Part shown: positions 52,329 to 64,000 of the stretch, piece after piece
Layout: each line of letters starts with the position of its first letter
How positions within the stretch are numbered: position 1 is the first letter of the stretch
Origin: Arthrobacter sp. EM1
Lineage (GTDB): Bacteria > Actinomycetota > Actinomycetes > Actinomycetales > Micrococcaceae
DNA length: 64,000 nt
Direction of reading: 5' to 3'
Assembly: GCF_029964055.1 (NCBI RefSeq)
Contig: NZ_CP124836.1
Span: 496,001-560,000, forward strand
Made by a program: the position numbers and the translations under genes
Notes under the pieces: generated by a model
Told to the model about the DNA's origin: nothing
The model's database searches: none
Seen by the model: only the letters and a program-made list of their open reading frames with translations

Positions 52329-52730
52329 AATTCGAGTCGCCGCCGCTGTTGCGGAGAGTTTGCGACCGACCCCCTGATAAACGGCCTGTGAATATGGCGC
52401 TTTTTTGAGTGCGTGTTGCGGGTGGGGACCTTCCGGAGTGTTTGTGGATCGCAGGATTGCTGATTTGCAAAGGGTTCCGGTTTCGGGTAAGTTTGAAAAG
52501 TTGCTCCGGAGCGATCCATGGCTGGTTTGGTTGTGGTGGTGCCGGGTGTGTCTGTTGTTTGAGAACTCAATAGTGTGCCAAGTTTGTTGATACCAATTTA
52601 TTGTATTGAATTGGTTGAATTGATCAGGTCCGCCACCCCGTGGTGTGGTCTGGTTTTTACAGCTGGTTTCAAATTTTGTGCAGCTGGCGCGTCCCGTTTT
52701 CCCGGGGGTGTTGGTTGTGTCTGTTTTACT

Positions 52731-57896
<5,166 letters not shown>

Positions 57897-58109
57897 CACC
57901 ACACACCACCTGGACAAACCAATCCTTCAAAAGAGGTTTGCCCATCAAGGGTGGTACAAAGATAACAAGACTGCTTGCGTCCACTATGTGGTTCCCAACC
58001 AACAAACCCGTTGCGTGAGGAACAAAAACACAACAACACAACAACACCACAGTTGTAACCACAGATTTCCCACCACCACGCCCAGGCGCGGAACGGTGCG
58101 GACACAAAG
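57897..58109 (+). other. 23S-5S spacer with processing stem arm
   Basis: Contains GCGTCCACTATGT (57977-57989), the 3' partner of the pre-23S stem, then an A/C-rich stretch with repeated ACAAC. No tRNA is seen. Confidence 0.75.
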
Positions 58110-58226
58110 TTACGGCGGTCATAGCGTGGGGGAAACGCCCGGTCCCATTCCGAACCCGGAAGCTAAGACCCACAGCGCCGATGGTACTGCACCCGGGAGG
58201 GTGTGGGAGAGTAGGTCACCGCCGGA
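58110..58226 (+). rRNA. 5S ribosomal RNA
   Basis: Typical 117-base 5S gene, starting TTACGGCGGTCATAGCG and ending GTAGGTCACCGCCGGA, with the conserved CCCATTCCGAACCCGGAAGC loop. Confidence 0.96.
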
Positions 58227-58242
58227 ACATCATTACACGGTC

Positions 58243-58271
58243 GAGGACCCCCAACCACGTTGGGGGTCCTC
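58243..58271 (+). terminator. Hairpin terminator of the rrn operon
   Basis: GAGGACCCCCAA (58243-58254) pairs perfectly with TTGGGGGTCCTC (58260-58271) around CCACG. No T tract follows, only CCGCATTTAA. Confidence 0.8.
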
Positions 58272-58413
58272 CCGCATTTAACACCCCACCCAAAAACACC
58301 CCCACCGGGAACCCCACCCGGCTCAGCGGGAACATTGGCGGTGCCGGCATCGTTGTGGTTCGGTGGGCTCGTTTCCAAAAGCCCCGCTTCCCGCTTTCGC
58401 TCAAAGGATTCCC

Positions 58414-59259
58414 ATGACCCAGCGCACCATCGTTATCACCGGCGCCAGTGACGGGATCGGCGCCTCCGCTGCCCGGACCCTTGCCAAAGCAGGGGAGCGG
58501 GTGGTCGTCGTCGGACGTTCCGCGGAGAAGACCGAGCGGGTAGCAACGGAGATCGGTGCTGACTACTTCGTCGCGGATTTTGGCGTCCTGGCGCAGGTGC
58601 GCCGGCTTGCAGAGCAGCTCAAGGCGAAGTACCCGCAGATCGACGTCCTGGCAAACAATGCCGGCGGGATCATGGGCAAGCGTGAGCTCACCGTCGACGG
58701 GCACGAAAAGACCTTCCAGACCAACCACCTGGCACCGTTCCTGCTGACCACCGAGCTGCTGGACGTGCTCACGGCCAGCAAGGCGACAGTGATCAACACC
58801 GCCAGCGCCGCCAACGGTTTCGGCAGGCTGGACCTGACGGACCTGGACGCGGCCAGAAGCTACTCGACCAACCGCGCCTACGGGACCGCCAAGCTGGCCA
58901 ACATCCTCTTCACCAGCGAACTGAACACCCGCTACGGTGCCGCGGGAATTTCCACGGCGGCCTTCCACCCGGGTGTGGTGGCCACCAACTTCGCGGCCGA
59001 GTCGACCAGCCCCATGCGGCACGCGTACAAATCCATCCTCAACCGTTTCCTGCTCAGCCCCGAACAGGGCGCAGACACGCTTGTTTGGCTCGCGACGTCG
59101 ACGCCGGGGCGGGACTGGATGCCGGGGGCCTACTACGCCAAGCGGGCGCTGGCCAAGGCCAACAAACAGGCCTACGACGCGCAGCTCGCACGCGGACTGT
59201 GGGAGCGCAGCGAGGCCATGGTGACCCAGCCGCTCGAGGAACTCGATCCCCGGGTGTAA
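58414..59259 (+). CDS. SDR-family NAD(P)-dependent oxidoreductase
   Basis: The 281-residue protein has VITGASDGIGASAARTLAKAG, NNAGGIMG, and the catalytic triad in SAANGFG...YSTNRAYGTAKLAN. It resembles retinol-dehydrogenase-like SDRs. ATG 58414 follows AAAGGA; upstream in-frame codons run into the rrn terminator region and are not used. Confidence 0.9.
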   Translation: MTQRTIVITGASDGIGASAARTLAKAGERVVVVGRSAEKTERVATEIGADYFVADFGVLAQVRRLAEQLKAKYPQIDVLANNAGGIMGKRELTVDGHEKTFQTNHLAPFLLTTELLDVLTASKATVINTASAANGFGRLDLTDLDAARSYSTNRAYGTAKLANILFTSELNTRYGAAGISTAAFHPGVVATNFAAESTSPMRHAYKSILNRFLLSPEQGADTLVWLATSTPGRDWMPGAYYAKRALAKANKQAYDAQLARGLWERSEAMVTQPLEELDPRV

Positions 59260-59305
59260 CCGGATTCAACCGGGCGTCACCCGGCGGGGCGTCACCGCGC
59301 CGGGT

Positions 59306-61096
59306 CTACCGGGCGGCGTCGACCCTGTCGATTGCGGCCAGGGCGCTTTCCATGGTTCCGGCCAGTTCACTGGCCGGGGCGGGCTTGGCGAAAAGGTACC
59401 CCTGGAGTGCATCGCAGCCGCGGTCCATCAGGTATTTGGCCTGCGCGGGCGTCTCGATGCCCTCCGCGGTGACCGTCAGGCCGAGGTCGTGGGCGGCCTT
59501 GATCATGGTGTCGAAGAACGGCAGGTGTTCCAGGCCGGTGGCGACCATCGATATAAAGGACCGGTCGATTTTGACGATGTCCAGCGGCAGCTCCTTGAGC
59601 CGGCGCAACGACGAATAGCCCGTTCCGAAGTCGTCCATCGCAACCCGGACCCCGGCGTCCCGGAGCTGCCGGAGCTGGCGGAGCACATCGCTGCCGGCGT
59701 CAAAAAACGCGCTTTCGGTCAGTTCCAGCGTCAGCTGGCGCGGGCTCACGCCGGTGGCGGCCACGATCGCGAGAATATCCGTGCCGAACTCGCGGTTCTG
59801 GAACTGCAGGCCGGAGACGTTTACCGCGACGCTGTGGCTGGCATCGCCGGCCAGCCAGGGCCGGATTTCCGCGCAGGCACGGCGCATGACCTCATCGCCG
59901 ATTTCACGGATCAAGCCGCTTTGCTCAGCCACCGGCAGGAACTGGTTCGGCGGCACCAATCTGCCGTGCAGTTCCCAGCGCGCGAAGGCCTCGAACTGGA
60001 CCACTGATCCGATCCCCGGCGACACCACCGGCTGGTAATGCACCGAGATCTGGCCCAATTCCACGGCCTGCCGTAGCCCGGCCTCGCCTTCGGCTCTGTG
60101 GCCCGGGGCGTGCAGCATGTCCGGACGGAAGCGCAGCCAGGTGTTTTTTCCATCTGATTTGGCGGCATTCAGGGCCGCATCGGCCTGCCGCAGCAGCTCG
60201 GCTCCGTCCAGCGTGTGCGCGGACTTGGACGCCAGGCCCATGCTGACGCCCGGCCGGACAGGGGAGCCACCAACGCGCAGTGGTTCGTACAGTGAATCGG
60301 CGATCCGTTTCGCCACCGCGTCGGCGTTGAGGCACTCGGTCAGCAGCACCGCGAACTCATCTCCGCCGAGCCTGGCAACTGTGTCGTGGGGGCGTACGCA
60401 GTTGCGCAGCCGGTTCGCGACCTCGACGAGGAGTTCATCGGCCGATGACCGGCCCAGTATGTCGTTGAGGCCTTTGAAATCGTCCAGGTTCAGCAGGAGC
60501 ACATCCACCGGGTCCGGACGGCGCAGGGCAGCGGCCAGGCGGTCGTTGAACTGGGTGCCGTTAGGCAGCGCGGTGAGCGGGTCCCGCAGCGTGCCGGCCC
60601 TGAGCTCGTCGTCGTGCTCGGCGACGGCGGAGGGAATACGAACGGAGGCGGTGGCACCCGGGCGGCTCCGCGCCGTCTGAGCTGTTCCGGAGACGTAGCC
60701 TGGGCGGCTGGGCGGCAGCCCGTTCCGGGGGCCGGTGCCGCGGACCGCCAATGCGACGGACGGCGCAGCAGACACTGATGAGCCTGCGGCCGCGGGGATC
60801 AGCGAGCAGGTGATCTCGACCGGAAGCGCGCTTCCGTCGAAGCGGCGGCCGGAGCCGGCGAAGGGCGCTGCGGAGCGGGGTGTTGCGGCGTCCAGCCCGG
60901 CGAGCACGCCATGGAACTCCTCACGGGATACTTCGGCCAGCAGCAAGGACGCATCAGCGCCCAACAGCTGCGTCCGGGAGTAGCCGAAGAGCTCCTCCGC
61001 CGCGTGGTTCAGGAAGGAGATTGATCCGTCCGGATCGAGCAGCAGCAGTGGATCCGGGCTGTGCTCCAGAAGTGATTGTGCAAACCCTGGGTCCAT
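59306..61096 (-). CDS. PAS-GGDEF-EAL protein with altered GGDEF metal site
   Basis: The 596-residue protein has an N-terminal PAS domain (LLEHSPDPLLLLDPDGSISF), a disordered linker, a GGDEF domain (LGGDEFAV) and an EAL domain (FEAFARWEL, DDFGTGYSSL, TAEGIETPAQA). The first metal Asp of the GGDEF domain is Asn (LLNLDDFK, not LDLDDFK) and GHxxGD reads GRSSAD, so cyclase activity is doubtful; EAL reads EAF but its Glu is kept. It may be a c-di-GMP phosphodiesterase with a regulatory GGDEF domain. ATG 61096 fits the PAS start. Confidence 0.88.
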   Translation of the reverse strand: MDPGFAQSLLEHSPDPLLLLDPDGSISFLNHAAEELFGYSRTQLLGADASLLLAEVSREEFHGVLAGLDAATPRSAAPFAGSGRRFDGSALPVEITCSLIPAAAGSSVSAAPSVALAVRGTGPRNGLPPSRPGYVSGTAQTARSRPGATASVRIPSAVAEHDDELRAGTLRDPLTALPNGTQFNDRLAAALRRPDPVDVLLLNLDDFKGLNDILGRSSADELLVEVANRLRNCVRPHDTVARLGGDEFAVLLTECLNADAVAKRIADSLYEPLRVGGSPVRPGVSMGLASKSAHTLDGAELLRQADAALNAAKSDGKNTWLRFRPDMLHAPGHRAEGEAGLRQAVELGQISVHYQPVVSPGIGSVVQFEAFARWELHGRLVPPNQFLPVAEQSGLIREIGDEVMRRACAEIRPWLAGDASHSVAVNVSGLQFQNREFGTDILAIVAATGVSPRQLTLELTESAFFDAGSDVLRQLRQLRDAGVRVAMDDFGTGYSSLRRLKELPLDIVKIDRSFISMVATGLEHLPFFDTMIKAAHDLGLTVTAEGIETPAQAKYLMDRGCDALQGYLFAKPAPASELAGTMESALAAIDRVDAAR

Positions 61097-61167
61097 GCTG
61101 TTTTGTCTGCCCTCGAAGCGACCGATACGGATGGCAGGGGCCGTGTGAAGATCACGCGACGCTGCCC

Positions 61168-61180
61168 TCACTGAATCATA
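61168..61180 (-). promoter_or_regulatory. Shared motif upstream of the first GGDEF/EAL gene
   Basis: TCACTGAATCATA here recurs exactly at 63450-63462. On the minus strand it reads TATGATTCAGTGA, where TATGAT resembles a -10 box. It lies 72 bases before the ATG at 61096. Confidence 0.5.
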
Positions 61181-61267
61181 GGCGGTCGACGGCACGGTAG
61201 CCTGATTCGGCCCACGCGGGGGCGGAGTGTGTCGGCGCAGGCCTTTGCAGGCCGGCGGAACGCACGG

Positions 61268-63400
61268 CTAGACCGGGAGCGGCTCCGCCTCGGGTGCCGC
61301 CTCGAGTGCCTCGATGGCGGACATGGAGCGGCGGATCGCGAGTTCGCGCCGGGCTTCGGGCTCCGGCCGGGAGAACAGGAAGCCCTGCAGGGCGTCGCAG
61401 CCACGTTCCATCAGGTAGCTGGCCTGCGCCGGCGTTTCGATGCCTTCGGCGGTGACCTTCAACCCCAGGCTGCTGGCCATGTTAATCATGGACGTCAGGA
61501 TGGGGAGCTTCTCGGCCCCGGAACGCAGCATGGAAATAAAGGACTTGTCGATTTTGACCACGTCCACCGGGAGCTCCTGTAGCCGGCCCAGCGAGGAGTA
61601 GCCGGTCCCGAAATCGTCCAGTGCCACCCTGATCCCGGCACCGCGCAGGCGTTCCAGCTGCTCGATGACGTGGGAGTGGGCATCAAAGAACACACTCTCC
61701 GTGACCTCCAGGACCAGCTGGTGCGGATCCGTGCCGCCACACGCCGCGATGTCCAGGACCCGCTCCGCGAAGTCCCGGTGCTGCAACTGCACGCCGGAGA
61801 CGTTCACCGCCAGGGACCGGGCCGGATCCTCCGCAAGCCACCCTGAGAGTTCTGCGCAGCTGCGCCGCAGCACTTCGGCTCCGATCTCCCGGATCAGTCC
61901 GCTGCGCTCGGCAATCTCGATAAAACCGTCCGGGGCCATCAGCTGGCCCTGCCATTCCCAGCGGGCCAGGGCCTCGAACTGCACGACTTTAAGTTGTTCG
62001 CTGGAGACCACCGGCTGGTAGTGAACCCTGATCTGTCCCAGTTCCACCGCCCGGCGAAGCCCAGCGGTGAGCTGGGTGCGCTCCAGCAGTGCCGTGAGCA
62101 TCTCCGGACGAAAGTGGACGTAGCAGTTTTTGCCGGCTTCCTTGGCCGCGTACATCGCGAGGTCAGCCCGCCGCAGCAGTTCTGAGGAGGTGGCGGTCCC
62201 GTCATCGCTTGAGGCGACGCCGAGGCTCAGGCCCGGCCGCATCAGGGTCCCTTCAATCGAGACCGGGGCGTTCAGGGCCCCGACGACCCGCTGGGCTACA
62301 GCGTCGGCGTCCCGGCAGCCCACGAGCAACACGACAAACTCGTCCCCGCCCAGCCTCGCGACGGTGCCGTGGGGTCCGACGCATCCCTGCAGCCGCCGGG
62401 AGATTTCCACCAGCATCTCGTCCCCGGCGTGGTGGCCCAGGACGTCGTTGACTTCCTTGAAGTCGTCCAAATCCAGCAGCAGCACGTGCACCGGTTCGCT
62501 GGTCAGCAGCGCAGCGGCGGCGCGTTCGTTGAACAGCATCCGGTTGGCCAGGCCGGTAAGCGGGTCGCGGAAGGCCAGTTCCTTGAGCTTGGCCGCCTGT
62601 TCGGCGAGCTCTTCCATGGCGCGCCGCGCCTGGTGCTGGGCTCGGCTGCGCGAAGTGATATCCCGGAAGTTCCAGATCCGTCCAACAACCGCGCCTGCGA
62701 CCTCCTGCGGCCGTGAGTTGAGCTCCACGGTGCGGCCGTCGCTGAACTCCAGGAGGTCGTTGCTTTGCATCAGCTTGTCCGCATACAGCAGGGAAACTCT
62801 TCCCCGGAAGTAGTCCGGGTTTGCCAGTTGCCCGGCGATGAAGTCGATCAGGGCCATCGGGTCGGAAGCCGCAACGAGATTCGGTGGCATGCTCCACAGC
62901 TTGAGGTACTGATCGTTGACCCCGGTGATCTGCCCGTCGTTGGAGACCACCAGGATCGCGTCGGCGGTGGTTTCCAGCGTGGCATCCAGCAGCGAGACGG
63001 CCAGGCGCCGGCCGGCATCGGTGTCCTGGCGGTGGCTTCCGTCGCGGAGGGCGACCGCCATGGCCGCGCCGCCGTCGTGCTGAACCAGTGAGCAGGTGAT
63101 CTCCAGGAAAATTTCGCGGCCATCCTGGTGTCGGCCTGCCGCCGCGACCGGGAGCGTCGCGGCTGGGTTGCCCCTGCCCAGCCTGCCGAACACACGCAGG
63201 AAACCGCCGCGCTCGTCGTCGGAGAGCAGGATCTGGTGCCCGCCGCCGAGCAGTTGTTCCCGCCGATATCCAAAGAGCCGCTCCGCCGCCGCGTTGACGA
63301 ACACGATGGTTCCGTCCGCGGTCAACAGCATAAAGGCATCGGGCCCCTGCTCCAGCAAGGTCTCTTCAATCCCAGGTCCCACGGCGATACCGGCCCCCAA
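61268..63400 (-). CDS. PAS-PAS-GGDEF-EAL c-di-GMP enzyme
   Basis: The 710-residue protein has two PAS domains (EETLLEQGPDAFMLLTADGT and LLDATLETTADAILVVSNDGQITGVNDQYLKLW), an intact GGDEF domain (LDLDDFKEVNDVLGHHAGDE, LGGDEFVV) and an intact EAL domain (FEALARWEW, DDFGTGYSSLGRL, TAEGIETPAQA). It can plausibly make and degrade c-di-GMP. The start is uncertain: TTG 63400 is the longest, GTG 63382 is possible. It shares extensive similarity with its two neighbours, so the three arose by duplication. Confidence 0.9.
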   Translation of the reverse strand: MGAGIAVGPGIEETLLEQGPDAFMLLTADGTIVFVNAAAERLFGYRREQLLGGGHQILLSDDERGGFLRVFGRLGRGNPAATLPVAAAGRHQDGREIFLEITCSLVQHDGGAAMAVALRDGSHRQDTDAGRRLAVSLLDATLETTADAILVVSNDGQITGVNDQYLKLWSMPPNLVAASDPMALIDFIAGQLANPDYFRGRVSLLYADKLMQSNDLLEFSDGRTVELNSRPQEVAGAVVGRIWNFRDITSRSRAQHQARRAMEELAEQAAKLKELAFRDPLTGLANRMLFNERAAAALLTSEPVHVLLLDLDDFKEVNDVLGHHAGDEMLVEISRRLQGCVGPHGTVARLGGDEFVVLLVGCRDADAVAQRVVGALNAPVSIEGTLMRPGLSLGVASSDDGTATSSELLRRADLAMYAAKEAGKNCYVHFRPEMLTALLERTQLTAGLRRAVELGQIRVHYQPVVSSEQLKVVQFEALARWEWQGQLMAPDGFIEIAERSGLIREIGAEVLRRSCAELSGWLAEDPARSLAVNVSGVQLQHRDFAERVLDIAACGGTDPHQLVLEVTESVFFDAHSHVIEQLERLRGAGIRVALDDFGTGYSSLGRLQELPVDVVKIDKSFISMLRSGAEKLPILTSMINMASSLGLKVTAEGIETPAQASYLMERGCDALQGFLFSRPEPEARRELAIRRSMSAIEALEAAPEAEPLPV

Positions 63401-63449
63401 AGCTTCGGATGGTGATGGTGTCCGACGGTCTTGCCGCGGGCAATGCGTT

Positions 63450-63462
63450 TCACTGAATCATA
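63450..63462 (-). promoter_or_regulatory. Candidate promoter of the second GGDEF/EAL gene
   Basis: Second copy of TCACTGAATCATA. On the minus strand TGGACA, 16 bases, TATGAT forms a plausible sigma-70 type promoter about 55 bases before the start. Confidence 0.5.
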
Positions 63463-63557
63463 TGGTCCCCGACGCCAGTGTCCAGCACCCCGGGGCCGGG
63501 CAGATCGCGGCTTTTCCTGCGGAATTGCCGCCGGTGCCACCCACACCGGCGTTCGGC

Positions 63558-64000
63558 TCAGCGGGTTTCGGAGACCCGGCCGCCCCGGAGCGTGCCGAAG
63601 ACCTCGGTAGAACGCGCAATCGCCGAATTCAGCGCGGACTGCGCCTCCGCGCCGGAAAAGAGGAACCCCTGCAGGGACTCGCAATCCAGCCCCATCAGGT
63701 ATTCGGCCTGCGCGGCTGTCTCGACGCCCTCCGCTGTAACGGTCAGCCCGAGGCCGTGGGCCATGGTGACCATACAGCTGAGGATCGGCAGCTTTTCGGT
63801 ACCCGTTTGGATCATGGCGGTGAAGGACTGGTCGATTTTGAGGGTGTCCACCGGAAGCTCCTGCAACCGGCCCAACGAGGAGTAGCCGGTGCCGAAGTCA
63901 TCCAGCGCCACCCCCACCCCGGCGTTTCGTAGGGCGTTGAGCTGCTGGATTACGTGGCCGTCGTCGTCGAAAAAGACACTCTCGGTGACTTCCAGGATCA
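63558..64000 (-). CDS. EAL-domain protein, C-terminal part (cut by window edge)
   Basis: The open reverse frame reaches the window edge and contains LEVTESVFFD, VALDDFGTGYSSLGRLQELPVD and LTVTAEGVETAAQAEYL, the second half of an EAL phosphodiesterase domain. N-terminal domains lie outside the window; by similarity to its neighbours a GGDEF domain is likely. It ends 157 bases before the start of the next gene. Confidence 0.88.
   Translation of the reverse strand, partial: ILEVTESVFFDDDGHVIQQLNALRNAGVGVALDDFGTGYSSLGRLQELPVDTLKIDQSFTAMIQTGTEKLPILSCMVTMAHGLGLTVTAEGVETAAQAEYLMGLDCESLQGFLFSGAEAQSALNSAIARSTEVFGTLRGGRVSETR

Overview
The window comes from a high-GC Gram-positive actinobacterium, most probably Arthrobacter or Pseudarthrobacter (Micrococcaceae). 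This rests on the complete rrn operon at 52.3-58.3 kb, whose 16S is of that type and whose spacer has no tRNA, and on the gene content: DUF2510, DUF6153 and DUF6226-like proteins, an actinobacterial ECF sigma factor, and many GTG starts and 4-base ATGA overlaps.

Layout. 0-7 kb: the tail of a DUF2510 protein, an N-truncated copy of an alpha-glucosidase, and an amino-acid locus (ThDP enzyme, Lrp regulator, HisC-type aminotransferase, APC permease). 7-15 kb: an ECF sigma factor whose partner gene ends in a third scrap of the alpha-glucosidase tail, then an accessory block with a membrane-anchored dCTP-deaminase-like protein coupled to a deoxynucleoside-kinase-like protein, and a 1361-residue XRE-nuclease-STAND ATPase with an apparently leaderless, self-repressible promoter. 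15-21.3 kb: a LacI-controlled alpha-glucoside uptake and hydrolysis operon. 21.4-36.6 kb: a defence island with a DUF3883 protein, an IS481-family element, a C5 methyltransferase, an HNH protein, a NaeI-like restriction enzyme, and a DUF1998 helicase with two partner genes resembling Druantia type II, closed by a dead DeoR gene. 36.7-52 kb: mostly chromosomal genes (PhoD phosphatase, acyltransferase, VOC and AraC pair, a copper-type operon with a CsoR-like operator, a flavoprotein, cold-shock protein, stress SDR), with a patch of gene fragments at 42.7-44.8 kb. 52.3-58.3 kb: rrn operon. 58.4-64 kb: an SDR and three consecutive GGDEF/EAL proteins.

Working together. The sugar operon takes up an alpha-glucoside through a binding lipoprotein and two permeases and cleaves it in the cytoplasm; no ATPase gene is present, so a shared one is presumably used. 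The 24-36 kb block looks like a methylation-guided defence locus in which one methyltransferase may protect DNA from both a NaeI-like nuclease and a Druantia-type helicase complex. The 8-15 kb block holds two further candidate anti-phage modules. Repeats of the alpha-glucosidase 3' end flank the 8-15 kb block and could have mediated its acquisition.

Limits: all family calls are from motifs read by eye; no database search was run.
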